DNA of 64,000 bases from CAJCJE01 sp036494465 (GCA_036494465.1 DASXOJ010000027.1:1-64000); one strand, 5' to 3'. Counted from the stretch's first letter, positions 42,123 through 50,771 are shown. The notes: generated by a model from the sequence alone, not told the origin. Translations and numbers: made by a program.

Positions 42123-43364
42123 ATGGGGAAGTCGGCAGACGCGATGCTCGCCACTGAATGGTGGCGAGCGAGCGACGCTGAGATCCTGGCGGCGATGCGC
42201 GAAGCGGAAGAACTGGCGCGCCGATTTTACGCGACCACGCTGGCTATTCATGCCGAAGCCGAGTCGCGTGGCCTGACTGGTGGCTACGACTGCACTCGGG
42301 TTGTGCTCCATGACGCCGCTCGTATCCCCCTTACCGAAGCCGTCCGCCGCGAATCCCACGCCAACCTGCTGCAGCATTCGGACGTCGCGCGTGTCGCCGT
42401 GGCCGAGGGCGCGATGGGCGCCGATCACCTCGATGTGATCGTGAAGACGCTGGCCAAAGTCCCGTCGACTGCGAGTGTCGAGCAGCGGGAGCTGGCGGAG
42501 TCGACGCTGGTCGAGAACGCCCGCACCCTCGATTCCGGCGGTTTGCAGCGGATCGCCCGCCAGGTCCTCGCGTGGCTGGACCAAGACGGTTCCGAGCCTG
42601 TCGATTCGCCGGAGCCGCCCGTCAATGAGCTGCACGTCGACACCCGGCGCAACGGTGACGTCCGCTTCGTCGGACGATTGGGGCCGGAGGCGGGTGCGTT
42701 GCTGGTGGGGTTGTTGAGCCCGTTGGCCAAGCCGCATCCGGCTGACGGTGTGCGTGATTGGCGCGGTGTCGGTGAGCGGCAAGGTGACGCGTTCGCGGAG
42801 TTGTTGCAGCTGACCGCCAACGCGGCAACCGTGCCTGTGGATGGCGGTGAGCGCCCGCATCTGACGGTGACGATGTCGCTGGGCGCGTTGCGTGCGGAGA
42901 TCGGCCACGGCCAGCTCGGTGGCCTGGCGGATCTGGGTGGTTTGAGTGCCCGGCAGGTGCGCCGTATCGCCTGCGATGCCACGGTTGTGCCGATGGTGCT
43001 GGATGGCGACTCGCAGCCGCTGGATGTGGGTCGTGCCAAGCGGACCGCGCCGCCCGGAGTCCGGAAGGCGTTGGTGTGGCGGGATGGCGGTTGTGCCTTC
43101 CCCGCCTGCGGGCGTCCTGCCGAATGGACGGATGCACATCATGTGCGGCATTGGGTTGATGGTGGGCCGACGAGTGTGGCGAACATGGCTCTGTTGTGTC
43201 GGCGGCACCATACGTTGGTTCATCACTCGGACTGGGAAGTGCGGATTCGGGACGGGGTTCCGGAATTTATTCCACCCAGTTTCATCGATCCGGATCGTGT
43301 GCCTCGCCGCAACACGTTGCATGGGGTGCGATCGCCCCTGCGCAAAAAGTGCCTCACCGGCTAG
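42123..43364 (+). CDS. DUF222 / HNH endonuclease (13E12-type) protein
   Basis: 413 residues. The DUF222 helical domain covers about 15-300; the HNH nuclease motif is near the end (RDGGCAFPACGRPAEWTDAHHVRHWVDGGPTSVANMALLCRRHHTLVHH), with the Cys pairs and His residues for zinc and metal binding intact. This is the family of the mycobacterial REP13E12 repeats, multicopy in many actinobacterial genomes and sometimes a target for phage integration. No flanking repeats of its own are seen. Convergent with the hydrolase (4-base overlap). Confidence 0.88.
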   Translation: MGKSADAMLATEWWRASDAEILAAMREAEELARRFYATTLAIHAEAESRGLTGGYDCTRVVLHDAARIPLTEAVRRESHANLLQHSDVARVAVAEGAMGADHLDVIVKTLAKVPSTASVEQRELAESTLVENARTLDSGGLQRIARQVLAWLDQDGSEPVDSPEPPVNELHVDTRRNGDVRFVGRLGPEAGALLVGLLSPLAKPHPADGVRDWRGVGERQGDAFAELLQLTANAATVPVDGGERPHLTVTMSLGALRAEIGHGQLGGLADLGGLSARQVRRIACDATVVPMVLDGDSQPLDVGRAKRTAPPGVRKALVWRDGGCAFPACGRPAEWTDAHHVRHWVDGGPTSVANMALLCRRHHTLVHHSDWEVRIRDGVPEFIPPSFIDPDRVPRRNTLHGVRSPLRKKCLTG

Positions 43365-44212
43365 CTCTGGGACCGCCCAGTGGCACGGTTGAGGAAGTTG
43401 CCGATTTCTTTTGCCACTGCTTCGGGTTCGTCCAGCATGGACAGCACGTACGCGCCGGGGATTTCCGCGTATCGGCTGGCGGGCAACAGGTCGGCGAGGC
43501 GGCGGCCGTGTTCGGGTGGCATCACTCGGTTGTCCGGGGACCACAGGACCAGGGTGTCGCCGGTGAAGTTGGCCAGCGCTTCGCTGTCTCGGATGAGTTG
43601 GCCGGGGTGGAGCTTGGTGCGGCAGTAGGCGAGCAGGTCGCGGCGGATGGCGGGGTTGGTGAGCAGGGGTTCGGTCCAGGCTCGGACGAGGTCGTCGGGC
43701 AACGGGCGCCGGGCCATCTGTCCGAAGGTCATCGGTAGCCGGCGGACCCAGCCGATGCGCAGTTGACGCGCTGCGATGGTCAGACCGCCGGGGATGGCGG
43801 CGGCCACGATGACGAGCTTGCCGGGGAGGCCGGGTGGGAAGTTGTCGAACGCTTCGCACGGCAGGATCACCTGCCTGCTGACGCGCTCGTCGCGCCCGTG
43901 TGCGGTGAGGAACAGCGCGCCGCCCCAGTCGGTGTGCACCAGGGTGACGTCGCGCAGGTCGAGCGCGTCCAGGAAGTCGGCGACGAGGTGGACTTGGCCG
44001 GGCAGGGTGAGGTCGGCGCCGGGGTTCATCGGGGTGCGGTGGGCGCCGAGCGGGAGGACCGGCCGGAGGTAGGTGAAGCCGGTGGGCAACGACGGCAGGA
44101 CGCGGTCCCACAGGGTGTGATCCATCAGCAGGCCGTGCAGCAGCACAACCGGCGGGCCGGATCCGAACTGGTCGTATTCGATCGTTCCTGCTGGCAGTGA
44201 CACTGTGCGCAT
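43361..44212 (-). CDS. alpha/beta hydrolase with Asp nucleophile, catalytic His missing
   Basis: 283 residues. Fold landmarks: PPVVLLHGLLMDHTLWDRVLP, nucleophile elbow LVHTDWGGALFL (Asp as in haloalkane dehalogenases and epoxide hydrolases) and an acid at WSPDNRVMPPEH. The usual terminal GAGHxxxxE is GAYVLSMLDE, with no His in place, so hydrolysis of a covalent intermediate would be impaired. It may be inactive or act differently. ATG at 44212 with AAGGGGGAG upstream. Divergent from, and probably repressed by, the TetR gene. Confidence 0.75.
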   Translation of the reverse strand: MRTVSLPAGTIEYDQFGSGPPVVLLHGLLMDHTLWDRVLPSLPTGFTYLRPVLPLGAHRTPMNPGADLTLPGQVHLVADFLDALDLRDVTLVHTDWGGALFLTAHGRDERVSRQVILPCEAFDNFPPGLPGKLVIVAAAIPGGLTIAARQLRIGWVRRLPMTFGQMARRPLPDDLVRAWTEPLLTNPAIRRDLLAYCRTKLHPGQLIRDSEALANFTGDTLVLWSPDNRVMPPEHGRRLADLLPASRYAEIPGAYVLSMLDEPEAVAKEIGNFLNRATGRSQS

Positions 44213-44226
44213 CGGCTCCCCCTTCG

Positions 44227-44258
44227 CTAGAACGCTCTCTCTAGAGAGACTGTTCTAG
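44227..44258. promoter_or_regulatory. nested 32-base palindrome between hydrolase and tetR
   Basis: Outer arms CTAGAAC (44227-44233) and GTTCTAG (44252-44258) share one centre with the inner perfect palindrome TCTCTCTAGAGAGA (44236-44249). Only two base pairs per arm break the symmetry. It fills most of the 55-base gap between the divergent starts. Confidence 0.7.
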
Positions 44259-44267
44259 CATAGTTCG

Positions 44268-44855
44268 ATGGACACCGAGAACCGGATCGTGCTGGCGATG
44301 GCCGAGCTGCTCCGCGTGCAGGGTTACGCCGCGACCGGAATCAACCAGCTGGTACGCGCGGCGGACGCGCCGACCGGGTCGATCTATCACCACTTCAAGG
44401 GCGGTAAGCGCGAGGTCGCGGCCGCTGCGCTGCGTCAGACCGGCGCCGCGTACATCCAGTTGCTGCCGCTGTTGCTCGATCCGCACGAGGACCTGGCCAC
44501 CGGTATCGAAGCGGCGTTCGTCGCGGCGGGTGAGCAGATGCGGGACACCGGGTGGATGAACATGTGCCCGGTGGGCACGGTCACCGCCGAGATCGCGGAC
44601 ACCGAGCCTGCGTTGCGCGAGGTCGCGGCGGAGGTGATGGCGTCGTGGGTCGAGCAGGGGAGCGCCTATCTGGTGGGGCGCGGGCTGCCCGAGGCGACGG
44701 CTCGATCGGTGATTCATGCGCTGCTCGGGGCCTTGGAGGGTGCCTTTTTGCTGGCTCGGGGGCTGCGGTCCGTCGAGCCGTTCGTGGCGGCGGGGCGGGC
44801 TCAGGCCGCCTACGTGACCTCGCTGAGCGGGAGTTCCAGGCAAGTACTTGCCTGA
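44268..44855 (+). CDS. TetR-family regulator (LmrA/YxaF-like)
   Basis: 195 residues. Helix-turn-helix RIVLAMAELLRVQGYAATGINQLVRAADAPTGSIYHHFKGGKREVAAAAL is typical of the LmrA/YxaF branch, as is WMNMCPVGTVTAEIADTEPALREVA in the ligand domain. The nested palindrome just before its ATG is the likely operator for itself and the hydrolase. The stop codon lies inside the first AAGTACTT palindrome of the next operon. Confidence 0.85.
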   Translation: MDTENRIVLAMAELLRVQGYAATGINQLVRAADAPTGSIYHHFKGGKREVAAAALRQTGAAYIQLLPLLLDPHEDLATGIEAAFVAAGEQMRDTGWMNMCPVGTVTAEIADTEPALREVAAEVMASWVEQGSAYLVGRGLPEATARSVIHALLGALEGAFLLARGLRSVEPFVAAGRAQAAYVTSLSGSSRQVLA

Positions 44856-44897
44856 GTGGAAAGTGTCAGCTACTTTCTCCTTAGGCAAGTACTTTCC
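44837..44897. promoter_or_regulatory. three AAGT/ACTT operator-like sites upstream of the membrane operon
   Basis: Site 1: CAGGCAAGTACTTGCCTG (44837-44854), a perfect 18-base palindrome. Site 2: GAAAGT-N7-ACTTTC (44859-44877). Site 3: AGGCAAGTACTTTCC (44883-44897), a half-changed copy of site 1. All lie within 77 bases of the membrane-protein start. The winged-helix gene at the end of the operon is the natural candidate binder. Confidence 0.6.
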
Positions 44898-44913
44898 CCG
44901 AGGAGGTAGAACG

Positions 44914-45360
44914 ATGGTGACCACGGACCGACGACCGCAGCAGGATCTGGCTCAGCAGCAGGTCAGGGGCCTGCCGGTGTGGTATTTCGTGCTGGCTGGA
45001 CTGCTCGTCGCCAGCTTCGACATCAGCCAGCAGTTCAGCGCGAACCATCCGCTGATCGGGCTGGTGCCGCTGGCGTTCGCCGCAGTGCACCTCACGCTCT
45101 GGTTCACCCTGCTCTCGCGCCGCCGCCAGTACATCCGCTCGGTGTGGCGCTCGCCTCGGGCGCGACTGCTGGTCGTGGTGCTGGTCGTGGTTCGCCTGGG
45201 GTTGCAGTTGGGGCTGACCAAGCTGACCGACAGCGCGGCACCGCTGCACACCTACGCGCACCTGATCATGGGACTGGCCCTGCTGGTGCTGACCTCGACG
45301 GGCGCATGGTTTGATCAGTGGCTGATTCTGCGAACCGTGAACAAGGAGCGGCAACGGTGA
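44914..45360 (+). CDS. small membrane protein, first gene of a three-gene operon
   Basis: 148 residues with four hydrophobic stretches (VWYFVLAGLLVASF, GLVPLAFAAVHLTLWFTLL, LLVVVLVVVRLGLQLGL, LIMGLALLVLTSTGAWF). AGGAGG at 44901-44906 fixes the ATG at 44914. No family recognised. Its stop overlaps the next start (GTGA). Confidence 0.75.
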   Translation: MVTTDRRPQQDLAQQQVRGLPVWYFVLAGLLVASFDISQQFSANHPLIGLVPLAFAAVHLTLWFTLLSRRRQYIRSVWRSPRARLLVVVLVVVRLGLQLGLTKLTDSAAPLHTYAHLIMGLALLVLTSTGAWFDQWLILRTVNKERQR

Positions 45361-45827
45361 ACGAGCCAACGCCGGAGGAGGCTGCGGCGGCGCTGCGCGC
45401 CGTGCGCGAGGGCCGGGAGCAGGTGATGAAGTCGGCTGTCGGGGCGCGCTGGCTTTCGATCGGCGGTGGGCTGATCGTCTTCCTCTACTGCGCGTCTGTC
45501 GACCTGTTCCCCTCGGCAAGCCCCTGGCTGATCTGGGTTCTGCTGGCCGTCGTGCTCCTGCTGGTCTTCGGCCTGCGCACCCGGGTGGGCAGCAGTCTGG
45601 TCGGCAGGCCGGTCGGGGTGTCGAGCCGGACGATTCCGATCAGCGCGAAGTGGCGCCTGGTGCGCATGGTGCCGATCCTCGGGATCGCGGTCGCCGCGGC
45701 CCTGATCATCCAGCTGTTCCACGTGCCGCACGGCATCATCTACTACGGCGCGCTTGCCGGGCTCTACATCATCTTCCTTGGCCCCAGATTCCAGCTGTGG
45801 CTGCTGCGCCAGCAAGACAAGGGTTGA
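45357..45827 (+). CDS. small membrane protein, second gene of the operon
   Basis: 156 residues: an N-terminal charged helix (PEEAAAALRAVREGREQVM) and about four membrane helices (WLSIGGGLIVFLYCASVDLF, WLIWVLLAVVLLLVFGL, MVPILGIAVAAALIIQLF, IIYYGALAGLYIIFLG). Similar integral proteins paired with a winged-helix regulator are common in actinomycetes. Translationally coupled to the gene before it; the regulator follows 6 bases later. Confidence 0.75.
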   Translation: MNEPTPEEAAAALRAVREGREQVMKSAVGARWLSIGGGLIVFLYCASVDLFPSASPWLIWVLLAVVLLLVFGLRTRVGSSLVGRPVGVSSRTIPISAKWRLVRMVPILGIAVAAALIIQLFHVPHGIIYYGALAGLYIIFLGPRFQLWLLRQQDKG

Positions 45828-45833
45828 GAGACA

Positions 45834-46148
45834 GTGGCCGAGCTTGACCAGCTGCTGCTGGACCCGACGAGATTGGCCATCGTCTCGCTGCTCGCCGCTG
45901 CGGAATGGGCCGAGTTCGGGTTCGTCCGGGACTCGGTGAAGCTCTCCGACTCCGCACTGTCCAAACAGGTCACGAATCTGTCCAAGAGCGACTATGTGGA
46001 AGTCCGCAAGGGCTACGTCGGCAAGAGACCGCGCACCTGGCTCAACCTCACCGAGACCGGGCGCAACACGCTGGCCGAGCACATTGCCGCGCTTCAGGCG
46101 ATCGCCGAGCGGGCTCGGTTGGACGGTGCGCAGTCGCCTCGCGACTAG
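45834..46148 (+). CDS. winged-helix transcriptional regulator (ArsR/MarR-like, single domain)
   Basis: 104 residues, GTG start. LLLDPTRLAIVSLLAAAEWAEFGFVRDSVKLSDSALSKQVTNLSKSDYVEVRKGYVGKRPRTWLNLTETGRNTLAEHIAAL is a complete winged helix with the KRPRTW wing typical of small autoregulators that control an adjacent membrane operon. It likely binds the AAGTACTT sites at the operon start. The signal is unknown. Confidence 0.8.
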   Translation: MAELDQLLLDPTRLAIVSLLAAAEWAEFGFVRDSVKLSDSALSKQVTNLSKSDYVEVRKGYVGKRPRTWLNLTETGRNTLAEHIAALQAIAERARLDGAQSPRD

Positions 46149-46693
46149 GCCAGGATGTCGGCGAGTTCGACGACTTCGATCATGGGGGCGTAGCCGCTGA
46201 GGAGGTCCAGCGCCTTGTGGTGGCTCTCGTCGGTCAGACCCGCGCAGGCTTGCGCGACGACCCGCACGTGCACCCCGGCATCGGCCGCGGCGACGGCGGT
46301 GGACAGGACGCAGCAGTCGGTCGCCACGCCGGCCAGGACCATTTCGCCTGGTGAACCTGGCGAGCCGATGGTGGCGGCCAGGTCGGCGTTCCATTTGCCG
46401 AAGGTGGGCGCGGTGACGACGGTCGCGCTGGGGCCGGGGATGAGCTCGTCGACGATGTCGTACATGTGGTGGCCGGGTTCGACGAGTTCGGCGGGCCACT
46501 GGTCGTAGTAGGCGCGCCAGGAGCCCACTGGTTCGGCGGGTGCGACGAAGCGGGTGTAGACGACGTGGTCGCCGAAGCTGGGCAGGAGTTTGCGGATCGG
46601 CGCGATGATCTCGTCGAAGCGCGGGGTGAACCAGTCGCTGCCGCGTTCGGCGAACACTCGTTGCATGTCGATGATGGTCAGCCACGCTCTCAT
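46145..46693 (-). CDS. isochorismatase-like cysteine hydrolase
   Basis: 182 residues. Asp-Lys-Cys set: Asp9 (TIIDMQRVF), Lys in TFGKWNAD and Cys in GVATDCCVLSTAVAAADAG with the cis-peptide VATD motif. Family members hydrolyse isochorismate, N-carbamoyl amides, ureidoacrylate or nicotinamide. The ATGA overlap with an NCS1 transporter points to a carbamoyl or purine/pyrimidine-derived substrate (inference). Confidence 0.85.
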   Translation of the reverse strand: MRAWLTIIDMQRVFAERGSDWFTPRFDEIIAPIRKLLPSFGDHVVYTRFVAPAEPVGSWRAYYDQWPAELVEPGHHMYDIVDELIPGPSATVVTAPTFGKWNADLAATIGSPGSPGEMVLAGVATDCCVLSTAVAAADAGVHVRVVAQACAGLTDESHHKALDLLSGYAPMIEVVELADILA

Positions 46694-48165
46694 GCGAGCG
46701 CCTCCTGCCGACGGACGCGGGCGCGGTCGGCGACGAACACCACGACGAAACCGAGCACGAGTGCGACCAGCACGCCGACGTTGGCGAACGCCCAGGAGCC
46801 GGTCCGGCCGCCGAGGCCGAGGGGGGCGAGCAGGTAGCCCTGCCAGGTGAGCCAGCTCGCGGACGTGTTGGTGACGAGCCCCCAGCCGATCGCCGTGCAG
46901 ACCAGGACGAGCGCGATCGGGAACGGGCGCACGTCGCCGTAGCGGCCCTTCGGGTTGAACAGGTCGGCCTCGGTGTAGTCGGTGCGGCGAAGGGCTATGT
47001 CGGCCAGCATGATGCCGCACCAGGCGGCGATCGGCACGCCGAGCGTGGTGAGGAATCCTTCGAACTGGCCGAGGAAGTGGCCTGCGATGAACACGACGTA
47101 GATGGTGCCGATCACCATGATGGTGCCGTCGATCAACGCCGCCACGTAGCGCGGCACCCGCAGGCCGACGGTGAGCAGCGACAGGCCGGACGAGTAGATG
47201 TTCAGCACGGCCCCGCCGACGAGGCCGAGCACGGCGACGATCACGAAAGGGATCAGGTACCAGGTGGGCAGGATGGTGGCGAGCGCGCCGATCGGGTCGT
47301 CGGCGATGGCGGAGCTGAGCTTGTCGGACGATCCGGCGAGCAGCAGGCCGAAGACGAGCAGCACGACCGGGGCGATCGACGAGCCGAAGGTGGTCCAGCC
47401 GATCACGCCCCTGCTACTGGAATTCCTTGGCAGGTAACGGGAGTAGTCGGCGCCCGCGTTCACCCAGCCGAGGCCGAAGCCGGTCATGATGAACACCAGC
47501 GCGCCGATCAGCTGCTGCGCGGAGCCGGACTGGACGTGCGAGACGGTGGCCCAGTCGATCTTGGGAATGACGAAGATGATGTAGCCGACGGTCAGTATCG
47601 CCGTGACGATGGTGATCACGGTCTGCATGCGCATGATCAGGTCGAAGCCCATCACGCCGCAGATCACCACGAGCGCGGCGATCACGATCAGCGCGATGAT
47701 CTTCGTGGACGCGCCGCCGCCCCAACCGAGCCGGTCGAACACGGTGGCGGTGGCCAGGGTGGCGAGCACGCTCAGCACGGTTTCCCAGCCGACGGTCAGC
47801 AGCCAGGACAGCACCGATACGAACCGGTTGCCGCGCACGCCGAAGGCCGCCCTGCTGAGCACCATGGTCGGTGCGGAGCCACGTTTGCCGGCAACGGCGA
47901 TGAAGCCGCAGAGCAGGAAGGAGACCACGATGCCGATCAGGCCCGCGATCGTGGCCTGCCAGAAGGAGATGCCGAAGCCGAGCACGAATGAGCCGTAGCT
48001 CAGGCCCAGCACCGAGACGTTCGCGCCGAACCACGGCCAGAACAGCTGGCGAGGGGTGCCCTTGCGATCAGCGTCGCTGATCACGTTGATACCGTTCTCC
48101 TCGATCTGCAGCGCGCGGGTCTCGGCGCCAGAGGCGCTCACCGGGGCATCGTCCAAACGCGCCAT
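46690..48165 (-). CDS. NCS1-family nucleobase/hydantoin-type permease
   Basis: 491 residues and 12 predicted membrane helices. NCS1 signature near the N-terminus: QLFWPWFGANVSVLGLSYGSFVLGFGISFWQA; later GLGWVNAGADYSRYLPRNSSSRGVIGWTTFGSS. Imports cytosine, purines, hydantoins or thiamine-type compounds. AAGGAG six bases upstream favours the ATG at 48165 over GTG 48168. Operon with the cysteine hydrolase. Confidence 0.85.
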   Translation of the reverse strand: MARLDDAPVSASGAETRALQIEENGINVISDADRKGTPRQLFWPWFGANVSVLGLSYGSFVLGFGISFWQATIAGLIGIVVSFLLCGFIAVAGKRGSAPTMVLSRAAFGVRGNRFVSVLSWLLTVGWETVLSVLATLATATVFDRLGWGGGASTKIIALIVIAALVVICGVMGFDLIMRMQTVITIVTAILTVGYIIFVIPKIDWATVSHVQSGSAQQLIGALVFIMTGFGLGWVNAGADYSRYLPRNSSSRGVIGWTTFGSSIAPVVLLVFGLLLAGSSDKLSSAIADDPIGALATILPTWYLIPFVIVAVLGLVGGAVLNIYSSGLSLLTVGLRVPRYVAALIDGTIMVIGTIYVVFIAGHFLGQFEGFLTTLGVPIAAWCGIMLADIALRRTDYTEADLFNPKGRYGDVRPFPIALVLVCTAIGWGLVTNTSASWLTWQGYLLAPLGLGGRTGSWAFANVGVLVALVLGFVVVFVADRARVRRQEALA

Positions 48166-48181
48166 CACCAGCTCCTTTGAG

Positions 48182-48199
48182 CCTGTTCAGACCTGTTCA
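48182..48199. promoter_or_regulatory. tandem CCTGTTCA repeats upstream of the NCS1 gene
   Basis: CCTGTTCA at 48182-48189 and 48192-48199, 10 bases apart, 17 bases before the start. Same-face repeats of this kind often mark an activator or repressor site. Confidence 0.4.
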
Positions 48200-48278
48200 T
48201 TTTCCCGGGACCATAGGCACTTCTCAGGAGTGAGTCAAGCACGTCGCCGCGTGCGCGGCGGTATACCTGTTGTGCTTG

Positions 48279-48297
48279 GCCTTACCTATGGTGAGGC
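48279..48297. promoter_or_regulatory. inverted repeat upstream of the MFS gene
   Basis: GCCTTACC-TAT-GGTGAGGC, 7 of 8 pairs matching, 24 bases before the ATG. It would overlap the promoter or early transcript of the MFS-monooxygenase operon. Confidence 0.45.
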
Positions 48298-48321
48298 AGG
48301 CCCTACTGTCGGGGAGGCGGG

Positions 48322-49662
48322 ATGAGCGCGACATCGAAGTTGGGCTCGGCGACCTATGTGTTCGGTGCGCTGGGCGGGCTGTTGTTCGGCTATGACCTGG
48401 GAGTTGTCGCCGGGGCGCTGCTGCTGATCAAACCCGAGCTCGGGCTCAGCGCCCTTGAGGTCGGGTTCGTGACCAGCTCGTTGCTGGTCGGCTGCATGAT
48501 CGGCGCGCTGGGCTGCGGGCGGCTGGCCGACCGGATCGGGCGACGCGGGTTGGTGGTCGCGGCGGGCGCGGTGTTCGGGGTGGGGTGTCTGGTCGCGGCC
48601 GTGGCACCGAACCTGGGGATCATCGTGACCGGGCGGTTCGTAATGGGGCTGGCGGTGGGGGCGTTGTCCATGACGGTGCCGATCTACCTGTCCGAGATCG
48701 CACCGGCCCGGGTGCGCGGCGCGTTGTCGGGGCTGAACCAGCTGATGATTTCGAGTGGGATCCTGATCGCGTATCTGATCAATCTGGGGTTGTCGGATGG
48801 TGAGGAGTGGCGGGTCGCGTTCGGACTCGCCGTGGTTCCCGCGGTTGCGCTGGTGATCGGCGTCTACTTCCAGCCGGAGTCGCCTCGGTGGTTGATGCAG
48901 CGGGCGCGGGAGGACGACGCGCGGGCGGTGCTGGCGCGGATCACCGATGACGTGGACGGGGAGGTCGCCCGGATCCGGGAGGCCGCTCGGTCGGGGGTTG
49001 GTGCGTTGTTGAAGGACCGGCGCGTGCGGCGGGTGTTGTTCATCGGGGTTGGGGTTGCGTTCTTACAGCAGATCATCGGGATCAACACGATCATCTACTA
49101 CGCGCCGACGATCCTGACCGCGTTGGGGTTCGGCAAGTCCGCCGCGTTGCTGGCGAATGCTGGGCTGGGCGCGTTGACGGTGGTGGTCACCGTGATCATG
49201 TTGATGGTGGTGGACCGGATCGGGCGGCGGCGTCCGCTGATCTACGGGGCTGTCGCGATGGCGGTTGCCATGGCGGCGCTGGGGACGGTGTTTTCGGTGG
49301 CGGGGTTGAAGGGCGGCGGTGCCGTGGGGTGGTTGGCCATCCTGTGCCTGGCGTTGTTCAAGATCAGTTTCTCGATGAGCTGGGGCGGGATGACATGGAT
49401 CCTGCTCGGAGAGGTGTTCCCGCTCAACGTGCGCGGGCCCGCGATGTCGCTGGCCACCTTCGCGAACTGGTCGGGCAACCTGTTCGTGGGGCTGTTCTTC
49501 CCGGTGCTGCTCGGCGTCGGCACCGGGCTGGTGTTCTACATCTTCGCGGCCGTCGGGGTGATCTCCTGCGTGTTCGCGATCCGGTTCGTGCCGGAGACGC
49601 GTGGGCAATCCCTTGAGCAGATCGAACAGCAACTGGTACCGGACTTGAGGGGAGCCGTCTGA
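48322..49662 (+). CDS. MFS sugar porter-family transporter
   Basis: 446 residues, 12 membrane helices. Sugar-porter motifs: GGLLFGYDLGVVAGAL, GRLADRIGRRG, YLSEIAPARVRGALSGLNQL, PESPRWLM, FLQQIIGINTIIYYAPTIL, VDRIGRRRPL and the terminal PETRGQSLEQIE. It imports a sugar or polyol by proton symport. Coupled by one base to the monooxygenase gene, an unusual partner for a sugar porter, so the substrate may instead be an organosulfur or other small organic compound (inference). Confidence 0.88.
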   Translation: MSATSKLGSATYVFGALGGLLFGYDLGVVAGALLLIKPELGLSALEVGFVTSSLLVGCMIGALGCGRLADRIGRRGLVVAAGAVFGVGCLVAAVAPNLGIIVTGRFVMGLAVGALSMTVPIYLSEIAPARVRGALSGLNQLMISSGILIAYLINLGLSDGEEWRVAFGLAVVPAVALVIGVYFQPESPRWLMQRAREDDARAVLARITDDVDGEVARIREAARSGVGALLKDRRVRRVLFIGVGVAFLQQIIGINTIIYYAPTILTALGFGKSAALLANAGLGALTVVVTVIMLMVVDRIGRRRPLIYGAVAMAVAMAALGTVFSVAGLKGGGAVGWLAILCLALFKISFSMSWGGMTWILLGEVFPLNVRGPAMSLATFANWSGNLFVGLFFPVLLGVGTGLVFYIFAAVGVISCVFAIRFVPETRGQSLEQIEQQLVPDLRGAV

Positions 49663-50750
49663 TGGGTCGGTGCGAGGTTTCCTGGTTTGCCGCGTTGTGC
49701 GATGACGACTATGAGTATCTGGGTCTTGCCGATCCCGCGCTGTTGTCCAGTTGGGAGCATTGCCGGGGGATCGCGTTGCGTGCCGAGGAAGGCGGCTTCG
49801 ACAATCTGCTCCTGCCTTCCGGCTATGAGATGGGGATCGATTCGACCGCCTTCGCCTCGGCTGTTGCCAGCGCGACGCGGCGGATCCAACTGCTGGTCGC
49901 GGTGCGGATGGGGGAGATGTGGGCGCCGCAGCTCGCTCGGCAACTGGCCACCATCGATCAGATCAGTGGCGGTCGGCTGACCATCAACATCATTTCGTCC
50001 GATCTGCCGGGCGCGCCGTTGCCGTCGGCGCCGCGTTATGCGCGGACCCTGGAGATCATGACGGTGTTGCGGGCGTTGCTGAACGGCGAATCCGTCGAGC
50101 ACCACGGGGATTTCGTCAATGTGGAGCTGGATCCGCCGCGGATCTGCCGGGATGGCATCGCGCCGCCGTTCTACTTCGGTGGACTCTCCGAGAACGCGCG
50201 GGACGTGGCGGCGCGGGCGGCGGACGTGTTCCTGATGTGGCCGGACACCATGGCCGGTATCGCGGACGTGCTGACCGACATGCGCGACCGCGCGGCCAAG
50301 TACGAGCGGGAGTTGCGGTTCGGGTACCGGGTGCACGTGATCGTGCGGGAGACCGAGGGACAGGCGGTGGACGCGGCGCGCCGGTTGCTGTCCAAAGTGG
50401 ATGTCGAGACGGGCGAACGGGTGCGGGCCCGGTCGCTGGACACCACGTCGGCGGGCAACGCGCGGCAGGGCGAACTGCGGGACACCTCGGACGACGACGG
50501 GTTCGTCGAGGAGAACCTGTGGACCGGGATCGGCAAGGCGCGCTCGGGAGCGGGCGCGGCGATCGTCGGCGATCCGGACCAGGTGCTGGCGAAACTGAAG
50601 GCATATCAGGAACTTGGTCTGGAAGCGTTCATCCTGTCCGGGTATCCACATACGACGGAGTGCGACCTGTTCGCGCGGCATGTGTTGCCGGGGCTGGATC
50701 ATGGGCCGTTGCGGTGTTCATTGGATGGGCGGGGAGGGGCGACCGGGTAG
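49662..50750 (+). CDS. LLM-class flavin-dependent monooxygenase (SsuD-like)
   Basis: 362 residues. Luciferase-like barrel with EVSWFAALCDDDYEYLG, FDNLLLPSGYEMGIDSTAFASAVASATRRIQLLVAVRMGEMWAPQLARQLATIDQISGGRLTINI-type text and YFGGLSENARDVAARAADVFLMWPDT, close to alkanesulfonate monooxygenases. It uses FMNH2 and oxygen. No flavin reductase is adjacent; the FMN reductase at 39.3 kb could serve. Co-translated with the MFS gene. Confidence 0.85.
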   Translation: MGRCEVSWFAALCDDDYEYLGLADPALLSSWEHCRGIALRAEEGGFDNLLLPSGYEMGIDSTAFASAVASATRRIQLLVAVRMGEMWAPQLARQLATIDQISGGRLTINIISSDLPGAPLPSAPRYARTLEIMTVLRALLNGESVEHHGDFVNVELDPPRICRDGIAPPFYFGGLSENARDVAARAADVFLMWPDTMAGIADVLTDMRDRAAKYERELRFGYRVHVIVRETEGQAVDAARRLLSKVDVETGERVRARSLDTTSAGNARQGELRDTSDDDGFVEENLWTGIGKARSGAGAAIVGDPDQVLAKLKAYQELGLEAFILSGYPHTTECDLFARHVLPGLDHGPLRCSLDGRGGATG

Positions 50751-50771
50751 GCCGCCCCTCCGTGGAACCGA

